Source of the DNA: Pseudomonadota bacterium
Lineage (GTDB): Bacteria; Pseudomonadota; Alphaproteobacteria; Reyranellales; Reyranellaceae
Direction of reading: 5' to 3'
Assembly (NCBI GenBank): GCA_023386865.1
Contig: JAEWIV010000444.1
Coordinates: forward strand, 1-10,750
Length of the DNA stretch: 10,750 nucleotides
In this document: piece after piece, positions 1-10,224 of the stretch
Numbering within the stretch: position 1 is the stretch's first letter
How the letters are laid out: each line of letters begins with the position of its first letter
Made by a program: the position numbers and the translations under genes
The notes under the pieces: model-generated
Told to the model about the DNA's origin: nothing
Seen by the model: the letters and a program-made list of their open reading frames with translations, nothing else
The model's database searches: none

Positions 1-156
1 GATGTAGGCGGCGCAGGTCAGGCAGACTGCGCCGACGCCGATCGCCAGGGCCGCTCCCAAGGCCAGCATGCCGCGCATCGCCGCCTCGTGAGCGGCGTTA
101 CGCAGGGAACGTGCGGCGGCGGCTGAGGCCGCCACGCGCAGCAGCGGACCGATCAT
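1..156 (-). CDS. Small membrane protein, partial (runs off window)
   Basis: The first 52 codons of a gene that continues past position 1. The ATG is at 156-154, 40 nt after the stop of the DUF883-like gene upstream. The visible product begins MIGPLLRVAASAAAARSLRN, a short amphipathic Ala/Arg stretch, followed from about residue 29 by a hydrophobic segment (LALGAALAIGVGAVCL) that is probably a transmembrane helix. No strong Shine-Dalgarno is visible, and the frame stays open upstream, so the start is tentative. Small membrane proteins, some of the holin-like class, often sit beside DUF883/ElaB-like genes. That is the only basis for suggesting a joint envelope or stress role; the family cannot be assigned from this fragment. 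Confidence 0.5.
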   Translation of the reverse strand, partial: MIGPLLRVAASAAAARSLRNAAHEAAMRGMLALGAALAIGVGAVCLTCAAYI

Positions 157-196
157 CGAGGGGCGGGCCGGGTGTGCCGGCTTGCGCGCCGGTCGA

Positions 197-529
197 CTAG
201 TGCCGACGACAAAGCCAGCCTGCCAGGAAACCGATGCCGATGATGGCCGCGAAGGTGGTGAGCGGGCGCGTCTCGGTCTGCTCGATCAGCGTGTCGGTGG
301 CCCGGTCCTTGAGCTTGGCGGTATCCTCGGCGATTGCCTTGGCGGTGTCTCCGTACTTGGCCACCAGCTCGCGCGCCGACTTGAGCGTCTCCTCGATGGC
401 CGCTTCACCACGAGCCACGATCGAGCTGCCTGTGCCGTTCACCGTGTCGGCGAGGTCTTCGAGCTGTTGCCGAAGAAGCGCGATCTCGCGCGCCAAGTCC
501 TTGCCATTGTGGGTGGCCGCATTGCGCAT
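197..529 (-). CDS. DUF883/ElaB-YqjD-like membrane-anchored protein
   Basis: A 110-residue protein. Residues 10-85 are a charged, Ala/Glu/Lys-rich segment predicted to form long amphipathic helices or coiled coil (EIALLRQQLEDLADTV, then an EETLKSARELVAKYGD repeat-like stretch). The C-terminus is a single hydrophobic helix (about residues 91-106, TFAAIIGIGFLAGWL) ending in CRRH. Helix plus one C-terminal membrane anchor with a short basic tail is the layout of DUF883/ElaB/YqjD proteins, which in E. coli are inner-membrane, stationary-phase proteins that can associate with ribosomes. I chose the ATG at 529 because AGGAG lies seven nucleotides upstream. An in-frame ATG at 604 would overlap the peptidase gene and lacks such a site. 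It is probably cotranscribed with the membrane protein that follows it. The exact function is unknown. Confidence 0.8.
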   Translation of the reverse strand: MRNAATHNGKDLAREIALLRQQLEDLADTVNGTGSSIVARGEAAIEETLKSARELVAKYGDTAKAIAEDTAKLKDRATDTLIEQTETRPLTTFAAIIGIGFLAGWLCRRH

Positions 530-540
530 GACTTGCTCCT

Positions 541-559
541 GGGCTGTTCGGGTCAGCCC
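541..559 (-). other. Hairpin just upstream of the DUF883-like gene's ribosome-binding site
   Basis: On the minus strand GGGCTG and CAGCCC (6 bp, 7-nt loop) pair immediately before the AGGAG of the DUF883-like gene. It could expose or mask the ribosome-binding site or be what remains of a terminator for the upstream gene. There is no U-tract, so it is not called a terminator. Confidence 0.3.
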
Positions 560-590
560 AGTGAACGCGCGCGGCCGGAACGGGTTCCCA

Positions 591-1760
591 TCATCTGCAG
601 GCATCGTCCAGGGTTGCGGCGAAAGCCCGTACGACCGGTTCTAGGATCTCGCCCCCGGTCGTTGCCGCCGAATCCGCAGGAGTGTGGAAGAACGCGTGGG
701 AACCTGCCATGCCGAAGAAGCGCTGGTAGCCCGCCGCCAGCACCTCCCGCAGCTCGCCGATGCCGGCGGCGGCGCCGCTGAGCGGTGTGGCCGCGATCGC
801 CCCGAAACGTCGCGTCACCACGGCCGCCATCGCCTGGGAACTCAGCACCAGGCGCTGGTGGGTGTCGACCTGACGATCGGTGACCCATCGCCCGCCGTCG
901 CGGCGCCAGGAGAAGCAGGCGAGCGAGGCGCCGAAATGCGCCCATGCCAGGGTGGCGCCGGGAGGGGGCGCTCCGTCGTGCAGGAAATGCTGCATGCCGC
1001 CGTGACCGATCTCGTGGCCCGACGTCGCCACGAACACCAGATCGGCGTCGGGCCAGCGCGAGGCAGCGAGCCGCGCCGTCGCCAGGAAGCCCGCGATGCC
1101 GGGACCGCGCTCGCCGCTGCTGGTGAACCAGCTCGTCACCGGCGTCGAGACCGCGAGCCAGCGTCCCTTGCCGCGGTCCAGGCGGCCCACGACATTGCGT
1201 CCGGCAACATGACGCCGGGCTATGCCTTGCACCGACACCGAGACTGGTTGGTCTGATCGCTGGGCGAGGTCGAGCAGCGGTCGGTCCTTTGGCGCCACCA
1301 GGATCACCGGCACGGGCCAGGACCTGGTCTTCTGGCCGACGTTGTAGGTGAAGATCTCGCCGCTCGGATGGTCGATGGTCAGCAGGACGGCGGCGGGCTG
1401 TCGAGCGAAGGCGTTCTCCAGGGCGGCGACGTGCTGTTGCGTGAGGTAGGCGCCGCGGTCGAAGGGAAGCGCGAGGCGCACAAAGGCGCCGGGCGCCTGA
1501 CCATCCCCGTCTGCCGCGAACGGTGCCGTCAGGGCGAACGTCGCATGCCGGTCGGGCAGCCACCACTGCGGCATGACGGGTCGCGTCTCGCCGCCGATCG
1601 TGAGCGTGGCCGTGTCGAGATCGTATTGCCGCGCGAGCGAGAAATGCTGCGACGAAACCGTCAGGCCGGCGCGTGCGAGTTCCTCGGCGATCCAGGCCAA
1701 CGCACCCTCGGCACCCGGCGAGCCGAAGCGGTGCGATCCGAAGCCGCCGTAGCGCTGCAC
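591..1760 (-). CDS. M28-family peptidase-like protein with an atypical metal site
   Basis: 389 residues from a GTG at 1760. The fold is suggested by the order of M28 landmarks: an N-terminal helix plus SPGAEGALAWIAEELARAGL; a central PA-like insertion; GRNVVGRL before the first catalytic strand (about 188-194); VFVATSGHEIGHGG (about 243-255), where M28 enzymes have SGEEIGL; and FFHTPAD (357-363), matching the final M28 zinc-binding His. The normal HxD after the first strand reads PVT (207-209), the bridging Asp is absent from GPGIAG, and the later Asp is not obvious. It may be inactive or use a rearranged site containing HEIGH (249-253). No signal peptide is visible. The frame stays open through GAALYADVQRY upstream of the GTG, so the true start may be further upstream, possibly a CTG overlapping the previous stop. 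It lies just downstream of the SIS gene and probably shares its transcript. Confidence 0.65.
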   Translation of the reverse strand: MQRYGGFGSHRFGSPGAEGALAWIAEELARAGLTVSSQHFSLARQYDLDTATLTIGGETRPVMPQWWLPDRHATFALTAPFAADGDGQAPGAFVRLALPFDRGAYLTQQHVAALENAFARQPAAVLLTIDHPSGEIFTYNVGQKTRSWPVPVILVAPKDRPLLDLAQRSDQPVSVSVQGIARRHVAGRNVVGRLDRGKGRWLAVSTPVTSWFTSSGERGPGIAGFLATARLAASRWPDADLVFVATSGHEIGHGGMQHFLHDGAPPPGATLAWAHFGASLACFSWRRDGGRWVTDRQVDTHQRLVLSSQAMAAVVTRRFGAIAATPLSGAAAGIGELREVLAAGYQRFFGMAGSHAFFHTPADSAATTGGEILEPVVRAFAATLDDACR

Positions 1761-1801
1761 ATCGGCGTAGAGCGCGGCACCCGACAGGGGATCCGAAGAA
1801 G

Positions 1802-2428
1802 TCAGAACCGCAGCGTCTGCACCAGCTCGGACGGCAGCTCCGACATCCGGAGGTACTGGGCGAGGATATGCATCAGCGATTGATGCACGTCCTCGACGAC
1901 GCCGTAGTTCTCGGCCGCCACATGCAGGCTGATGTCCGCCATCTGCGCGCTGCGTCCGCCGGAAAAGCCGGAGAGCGCGATCGTCGTCATGCCGTTCTCG
2001 CCGGCCCAGTCGAGCGCGCGCACGATGTTCTCCGAATCGCCGGACGACGAGATTGTGATCAGAACATCGCCCGGACGCGCCGCGTTCTTGAGCTGGTAGG
2101 CGAACACTTCGGGATAGGCCATGTCGTTGGCGATCGCCGTGATCAGCTCGACCGTGGCGGACAGGCTCACCACGCGCGGGCGCAGCGTCGTGTTGGTGGC
2201 GACGCCTTTGGAGCAGTCGCAGGTCAGGTGATTGGCGATGGCCGCCGAACCGCCATTGCCGCAGGTGAAGATCAGCCGATCGGCCTGGATCGCCCGCTTC
2301 AGTGCCGTCACGGCGCGATCCATCTCACCGGGACGCACCGAGGTGAGCGCCTTGGCGGTGGCCGAGGCGTAGTCGGCGAGGAAAGCGCCGGCGGTGGCGT
2401 ACTTCTGGTCGGGGAACTTGGCGGTCAT
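1802..2428 (-). CDS. SIS-domain protein, phosphoheptose isomerase (GmhA)-like
   Basis: 208 residues. A single SIS (sugar isomerase) domain fills almost the whole protein: the phosphosugar-binding strand and loop FTCGNGGSAAIANHL (about 54-68), a second phosphate-binding loop ISSSGDSENIVRAL (about 126-139), and a C-terminal EDVHQSLMHIL helix (about 179-189) like the one that supplies catalytic or metal residues in GmhA. GmhA enzymes convert D-sedoheptulose 7-phosphate to D-glycero-heptose 7-phosphate for lipopolysaccharide heptose. Other SIS proteins of this size bind different sugar phosphates, and no other heptose gene is in the window, so the substrate is inferred. I placed the start at MTAKFPDQKY (2428); an ATG at 2470 would overlap the preceding gene by eight bases. 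Neither start has a strong Shine-Dalgarno. The gap from the upstream DinB stop is 34 nt. Confidence 0.85.
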   Translation of the reverse strand: MTAKFPDQKYATAGAFLADYASATAKALTSVRPGEMDRAVTALKRAIQADRLIFTCGNGGSAAIANHLTCDCSKGVATNTTLRPRVVSLSATVELITAIANDMAYPEVFAYQLKNAARPGDVLITISSSGDSENIVRALDWAGENGMTTIALSGFSGGRSAQMADISLHVAAENYGVVEDVHQSLMHILAQYLRMSELPSELVQTLRF

Positions 2429-2462
2429 GCAAGACGGTGGGTAAGCGACGGCCGTCCCGGCG

Positions 2463-3215
2463 TCAACCATCCCATACGTTCTGGGGCATCGGCAGCTTGG
2501 CGAAGTCAGCTGCCACCAGGGGTTGGTGGTGGGTCAACCCTTCCTTCTCCAACAACATCATGTATTGGCGCACATGCTGGCCGCAGTGCCACGTCGTGCG
2601 TTCCATGAGCTCGTGCAGGCTCTGCGGTCCGTAGTAGGTCTGCAAGGTCTTCGAAGGCGCGGTATCGCCGGCCTGCCACCACGTTCGAAAGCGATCCCGC
2701 ACCTTGGTGCCGTAAGCAACGAGGGCATGGGTGCCGGCGTCGGCGGCCGGTTCCTCGCGGAACATGGCCTGGACCAGGGTGATGTTCTCGTTGGCATCGA
2801 GGAAGGCGTCGACGACGCGGAACAGATGGAACGCAAGCGCGCGGTAGCTGCGCGGCCGACCCGGCACATGGATGTCGAGCCGGTCGGCCGGCATCAGCGG
2901 GATCAGCTCTAGCGCGGCGTCCATGAACTTGAGGACGCGCGCCGCAAGCGCGTCTGTCGACAGCTCGGGACCCGACTTTTCGGTAAGTCCGAGGAAGTCG
3001 ACGATCTGCTTGGTGCTCTGGCCGAAGGTGTACTTGTCGCCGCGCGACAGGACCGGAACCGAGCGCACACCTAGCCGTTCGAGCTCGGCCATGCCGGCCG
3101 GATTCTCGAGCACATTGACTGAAACGAAGTCGATCGCACGGACCGATAGAAACTCCTTGAGTCTCAGGCAGCTCGTTCAACCGGGCTGCCAGAACACCTT
3201 CAGCGGTTCGTTCAT
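2463..3215 (-). CDS. Glutaredoxin-DinB fusion with in-frame TGA at the redox Cys (candidate selenoprotein)
   Basis: 250 codons if the TGA at codon 13 is read through. Residues 1-80 form a glutaredoxin-like domain: the strand LKVFWQPG, then U13-T-S-C16 at the CxxC position, a helix LRLKEFL, the strand IDFVSVNV, SVPV with cis-Pro54, and GDKYTFGQ. Residues about 85-225 resemble the DinB/YfiT four-helix metal-binding fold, with His130 (RALAFH), His201 and WHCGQH (His210, His214) as likely ligands; the DinB superfamily includes bacterial thiol-S-transferases. The start is set by AGAGG seven nucleotides before the ATG, 23 nt after the Bug gene's stop. If TGA terminates, only 12 residues are made, and the remaining open frame could begin only at an internal GTG (3113) that lacks the first half of the Grx fold. 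Predicted cytosolic, with a role in thiol redox or thiol transfer. The two readings are a selenoprotein or a nonsense-mutated gene. Selenocysteine genes such as selA, selB and selD are not in this window. Confidence 0.72.
3149..3165 (-). promoter_or_regulatory. Candidate bacterial SECIS-like hairpin downstream of the in-frame TGA
   Basis: In the mRNA, GAGACUC and GAGUUUC pair over 7 bp (one G-U) around the loop AAG, starting 11 nt after the UGA and placing the apical loop 18 nt after it. That spacing is within the range usual for bacterial SECIS elements. A lower helix GCC/GGU (3169-3167 with 3144-3142) may extend it. The loop lacks the G expected in its first two positions, so the match is partial. 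A second, weaker hairpin AUCG/CGAU (3147-3144 with 3136-3133) has a 7-nt loop starting with G, 33 nt from the UGA. These were folded by eye only. Confidence 0.4.
3177..3179 (-). other. In-frame TGA, candidate selenocysteine codon
   Basis: Codon 13 of the glutaredoxin-DinB gene reads TGA between GGT and ACG. It replaces the first cysteine of the thioredoxin-fold CxxC, giving U-T-S-C. TGA is used as an ordinary stop by the Bug, SIS, ABC and peptidase genes nearby, so general reassignment is not the explanation. Confidence 0.6.
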
Positions 3216-3222
3216 GCGGGCA

Positions 3223-3227
3223 CCTCT
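3223..3227 (-). promoter_or_regulatory. Ribosome-binding site fixing the glutaredoxin-DinB start
   Basis: AGAGG on the minus strand, seven nucleotides before the ATG at 3215 and inside the 23-nt gap after the Bug gene. It supports initiation upstream of the TGA, not at the internal GTG at 3113. Confidence 0.65.
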
Positions 3228-3238
3228 GTTGTCGGACT

Positions 3239-4216
3239 TCAATTGGTCGCCTTGAGACCGAGCGAGTCAAGGATCGACTGCCAGCGCTCCATGTCGGCTG
3301 CCAGTCTCTTGGCGCATTGCTCGCCGCTCGACGTCTCCACGTCGAGCCCCAGCTGGGTCAGGAGCTCGGTCGTCTCGCGCGAATCGATCGCGGCCCGCAA
3401 TTCGCTTTCCCAGGCCGCCGCCACCTCGGGCGACAGGCTGGTTGGCCCGAAGAAAGCATACCAGTTGTGCAGCTCGAGGGCGGGGTAGCCCAGCTCGACG
3501 ACGGTGGGGACGTCCGCTGCCATTTTGCTGCGCCGATCGCCGGAGCCGACCAGGATGCGCACACGCGAGCCGCGGTGATGCTGCAGCAGCGAGGTGAGGC
3601 CGCTGGTGGCGGCGGGCACCTTGCCCTGCTCGAGGTCTGCAATCAGCGGTGAGGCGCCCTTGTAATAGACGGCTTCCAGGGGCCGGCCGAGCGCCTTGCC
3701 GACCATCAGGCCGAAGAAGTGCGTGAAGCTCTGCAACGACGTCGTGCCGAAGCGCGCCTCCTCGGGGCGGGCTTCGCGCAGCCACTTGCCGTATTCGGCC
3801 AGCGACGCAACGCCGATCTTGCGCGACACTGCAAAGCCCGTTGTGTAGGTGCCGGCGAGGGTCAGCGGCACGACGTCTCTCAGGGGATCGAAGGGGAATG
3901 ATCTCGTCGTCAGCTTCCCGATCAGGGTCGCTGTCGGGATGAAGCCGAGCACCGATCCATCGGTCGGCGCCTTCTTGAGCACTTCGCCGACCGCAGCACC
4001 CGCCGCCCCGGGCCGGTTCTCGATGGTCACCGGCCGCGATATGCGCTGCTGGACCGCGGCGGCGATGACACGCGCCATCTCATCTGTGCCGCCGCCGACC
4101 GGGTACCCGATGATGATCCTGACACCCCGTGCCGGGAGCACGCCCTGTGCCCGTACGGCAGCGGCGGCGAGGACGGCAGGAGCCGCGAGGACGACACGAC
4201 GTGACAGGCGGGGCAT
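3239..4216 (-). CDS. Bug/TctC-family tripartite tricarboxylate transporter binding protein
   Basis: 325 residues, the normal length for Bug periplasmic solute-binding proteins. The N-terminus SRRVVLAAPAVLAAAAVRAQG is a signal peptide with a twin-arginine pair (Tat or Sec) and a likely cleavage after Ala-x-Ala near residues 21-23. Family signatures follow: strand VRIIIGYPVGGGTDEMAR (about 32-49), with the ligand-binding glycine turn, then VTIENRPGAAG (about 63-73) and the DGSVLGF region (about 86-92). These proteins capture small carboxylates and related compounds in the periplasm and hand them to TctA/TctB permeases. No permease gene is present here, as is common for orphan Bug genes, so the ligand is unknown. 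GGAGG lies 12 nt before the ATG, a slightly long spacing. The stop is 23 nt before the glutaredoxin-DinB gene, suggesting cotranscription. Confidence 0.93.
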   Translation of the reverse strand: MPRLSRRVVLAAPAVLAAAAVRAQGVLPARGVRIIIGYPVGGGTDEMARVIAAAVQQRISRPVTIENRPGAAGAAVGEVLKKAPTDGSVLGFIPTATLIGKLTTRSFPFDPLRDVVPLTLAGTYTTGFAVSRKIGVASLAEYGKWLREARPEEARFGTTSLQSFTHFFGLMVGKALGRPLEAVYYKGASPLIADLEQGKVPAATSGLTSLLQHHRGSRVRILVGSGDRRSKMAADVPTVVELGYPALELHNWYAFFGPTSLSPEVAAAWESELRAAIDSRETTELLTQLGLDVETSSGEQCAKRLAADMERWQSILDSLGLKATN

Positions 4217-4367
4217 TGCGGAGCATCACCTCCCAGCTCGATGACGCCCAGGACCCCCTCCGTCGGGGGCCGGCGCTTGTCGCAGACTACGCAGGCTTCG
4301 TTTGCCGGCGTGCTCCTGAGACAGGCGCGACAGTAGCGCAGATGATAATGCTTGCGAAGCCCGGGGC

Positions 4368-7991
<3,624 letters not shown>

Positions 7992-8040
7992 CCATATTCG
8001 TCAGTCCACATTTTGGAAGAATGCTTGTACATTTCTGAAC
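7992..8040. promoter_or_regulatory. Short divergent intergenic region between the ABC exporter and LysR genes
   Basis: Only 49 bp separate the outermost starts of two divergent genes. The stretch is AT-rich compared with its surroundings. Near the LysR start is the imperfect inverted repeat TGTACA-tttc-TGAACA (8026-8041), whose last base is the A of the LysR ATG. LysR proteins commonly bind such divergent regions to control themselves and the neighbour. No convincing -35/-10 pair was found on either strand. Confidence 0.4.
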
Positions 8041-8940
8041 ATGGATGCGAACTGGGACGATCTCCGGGTTTTCCTGGCTCTCGCGCGCGGAGGCACCCTC
8101 AGTACCGCGGCGAAGGCGTTGGGCGTCAGTCATCCCACCGTGTCGCGCCGCGTGCAGGCGCTGGAGCAGCAGATCGGCGCGCGCCTGTTCGAGCGCCTGC
8201 CCGACCGGTTCGTGCCGACCTCGGCCGGCGAGGAGCTGCTGGCCGATACCGAGGCGATGGAAAGGGCGGCACTTTCCATCAATCGCCGCAGCGCCAGCCT
8301 CAGCGATACGGTGAGCGGCGTGGTGCGCCTATCGGCCGGCGAGGCGATGGCCGCGCTGGTGGCGCGTCATCTGCCGCTGCTGCGCGCCCGGTTGCAACAG
8401 ATCGAGTTCGAGGTGATCGCGAGCCATACGCTCGCCAACCTGTCGAGGCGCGAGGCCGACCTTCTGATCCGCGATCAGGTGCCGGAACTTGCCGGAATCG
8501 TCACCCGAAAGCTCTGCAACGTCGCCTATGCGGTCTATGCGGCGCGCAAGCTCGCGCTCGAGCACGCCAGCGTGGCGGCGCTGGTCGACCAGCCCTGGAT
8601 CGGCTTCGACGACGACCACAGCTACATGCCCGGTCAGCATTGGATACAGGAGCAGCTCGGCCGGAGGCCCGAGATCCGGGTCAACAACTGGCTCGTGCTC
8701 CACGATGCGGTACGCGCCGGATCGGGCCTTGCCGTCCTGCCCTGCTACCTTGCCGACCAGGACCCGGCACTGCGCCGCATCGGCGGCGTGCTGGCCGAAG
8801 TTTCGACCGAGCAGTGGCTGCTGGTCCATCGTGACCTCCGGGCGCTGCCGCGTGTGCGCGCGGTCATGGACGCGCTGGTCGATCTGTTCCAGCGCCACCG
8901 CTCCCTTCTGGAGGGGCGCAGCCGGCAGACTGCGCTATAG
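8041..8940 (+). CDS. LysR-family transcriptional regulator
   Basis: 299 residues, the standard LysR length. The N-terminal winged helix-turn-helix spans about 4-62, with the recognition region GTLSTAAKALGVSHPTVSRR, followed by the linker helix VQALEQQIGARLFER and PTSAGEEL, the diagnostic LysR end. The remaining residues (about 90-295) form the effector-binding domain, containing HTLANLSRREADLLIR and VRAGSGLAVLPCYLAD, typical of LysR proteins that sense a small molecule between two subdomains. The ATG at 8041 directly matches family N-termini (MDANWDDLRVFLALA), but no Shine-Dalgarno precedes it, so translation may be leaderless or weakly initiated. It is divergent from the ABC exporter and 26 nt upstream of a serine hydrolase on the same strand. 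Either neighbour could be a target; the effector cannot be read from the sequence. Confidence 0.95.
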   Translation: MDANWDDLRVFLALARGGTLSTAAKALGVSHPTVSRRVQALEQQIGARLFERLPDRFVPTSAGEELLADTEAMERAALSINRRSASLSDTVSGVVRLSAGEAMAALVARHLPLLRARLQQIEFEVIASHTLANLSRREADLLIRDQVPELAGIVTRKLCNVAYAVYAARKLALEHASVAALVDQPWIGFDDDHSYMPGQHWIQEQLGRRPEIRVNNWLVLHDAVRAGSGLAVLPCYLADQDPALRRIGGVLAEVSTEQWLLVHRDLRALPRVRAVMDALVDLFQRHRSLLEGRSRQTAL

Positions 8941-8966
8941 TGGGACGCCTTTCCGGGAGGGCGCCC

Positions 8967-10211
8967 ATGAAAAAGACGATGCTTGCGCTGGCTCTGTTGT
9001 CCGTCGCGACGGCGGCGCGTGCCGAGAACGGCGTGCTGCCGATGGCCGGCAAGCCAGAGGATGTCGGCCTGTCGTCTGCGCAGCTCAAGCGCATCGAGGA
9101 GATGACGCAGAAGCACGTCGACTCCGGCCTGGTGCCGGGTGCGGTCATGCTCGTTGCGCGGCGGGGCAAGATCGCCTGGGTATCGACGCTCGGTAAACGC
9201 GACGCGGCGACGGGCGATGCGATGAAGCCCGATGCCATCTTCCGCATCTACTCGATGACCAAGCCGATTGTCAGCGTCGCGGTCATGCAGATGGTCGAGG
9301 AAGGCAAGCTGCAGGTGAGTGACCCGGTGTCGAGGTTCATCCCCGAGATCGGCAAGATGAAAGTCGGGACCGAGAAGATGGTCGACGGTCGTGTGGCCCT
9401 GCAGCTGAGCGATCCCGAGCGCGCCATGACGGTGCAGGACCTGTTGCGCCACACGTCGGGCCTGACCTACGGCACGCGCGGCAGCTCGCTTGTCAACCAA
9501 TCGTACGTCGAGGCCAAGATCGGCGATCGGGGCATGAGCAACGAGGAATTCGTCGCCAAGCTCTCGACCCTGGCCCTGAAATTCTCGCCCGGCACACGCT
9601 GGGAATACGGCGTATCGACCGACGTGCTCGGCCGGCTGGTCGAGGTGGTCGACGGCAAGAAGCTCGGTGACGCCCTGAGCGCGCGCATCTTCAAGCCGTT
9701 GGGCATGGTCGACACCGGATTCCAGGTACCGGCCGACAAGCTTTCACGGGCGGCGCAGCCCGGGCCGCGCCCCGGCGGCCAGCCGATGACGCCGCGCTTC
9801 GCCGTGAACGACGGCGCGAAGTATGAATCGGGTGGCGGCGGGCTCACCTCGACGATGGACGACTACCTGCGCTTCACCACCATGCTGGCCAACGGCGGCG
9901 CGCTGTCCGATACGCGCTTGCTCGGCAGGCAGACGCTGGCTTTCATGACGGCGGACCATACCGGCAACCGCCCGGGCCGGCCGCCCGGCCTGGGCTTTGG
10001 CCTGGGCTTCGAGGTCCGTACCAGGGTCGGCGACGCCGCGCTGCCCGGCTCGCTCGGCGAGTACGGCTGGGCCGGCAACGCGGGCACGCTGTTCTGGGTC
10101 GATCCCAAGGAGCAGCTCTTCGCCATCTACATGGTGCAGGTGAGCGATCCCGACCGCATCGCCTTGCGCAATCAGTTCAGGAGCATGGTGCAGGCAGCCA
10201 TCATCGAATGA
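8967..10211 (+). CDS. Secreted serine hydrolase (beta-lactamase class C / family S12-like)
   Basis: 414 residues. A Sec-type signal peptide (MKKTMLALALLSVATAARA, probable cut after residue 19) precedes a beta-lactamase-fold domain. The nucleophile motif is S96-M-T-K99 (SxxK), the second motif is Y214-G-V-S217 (YxS in place of YxN, as in many esterase-like members), and GWAGNAGT (367-374) sits near the usual third-motif strand; a classic KTG is not seen. These enzymes are periplasmic esterases, D-aminopeptidases, peptidoglycan hydrolases or beta-lactamases, and the YxS with no KTG favours an esterase or peptidase over resistance. GGAGG lies seven nucleotides before the ATG; a GTG at 8940 that would overlap the LysR stop is less likely because the signal peptide starts at the ATG. 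It is 26 nt downstream of LysR and 13 nt upstream of a tandem paralogue. Confidence 0.93.
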   Translation: MKKTMLALALLSVATAARAENGVLPMAGKPEDVGLSSAQLKRIEEMTQKHVDSGLVPGAVMLVARRGKIAWVSTLGKRDAATGDAMKPDAIFRIYSMTKPIVSVAVMQMVEEGKLQVSDPVSRFIPEIGKMKVGTEKMVDGRVALQLSDPERAMTVQDLLRHTSGLTYGTRGSSLVNQSYVEAKIGDRGMSNEEFVAKLSTLALKFSPGTRWEYGVSTDVLGRLVEVVDGKKLGDALSARIFKPLGMVDTGFQVPADKLSRAAQPGPRPGGQPMTPRFAVNDGAKYESGGGGLTSTMDDYLRFTTMLANGGALSDTRLLGRQTLAFMTADHTGNRPGRPPGLGFGLGFEVRTRVGDAALPGSLGEYGWAGNAGTLFWVDPKEQLFAIYMVQVSDPDRIALRNQFRSMVQAAIIE

Positions 10212-10224
10212 CGGGAGAAACGCC

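Noticed and set aside
553..1566. A 337-codon minus-strand frame overlapping the M28-like gene.
   Set aside because: Arg/Pro/Ala-rich sequence with no recognisable motif; the overlapping frame has clear M28 landmarks.
3177..3179. TGA read as tryptophan (alternative genetic code).
   Set aside because: The SIS, Bug, ABC and peptidase genes end at TGA where homology ends, and Trp is not expected at this CxxC position.
4251..4271. CCCCC/GGGGG hairpin between the ABC and Bug genes as a terminator.
   Set aside because: The stem is five pairs plus a bulge, and no U-tract follows on either strand. It may be a leader structure but cannot be called a terminator.
8967..10211. Antibiotic-resistance beta-lactamase.
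   Set aside because: The fold is shared with esterases and D-peptidases; YxS and the absence of a visible KTG do not support a specific beta-lactamase call.
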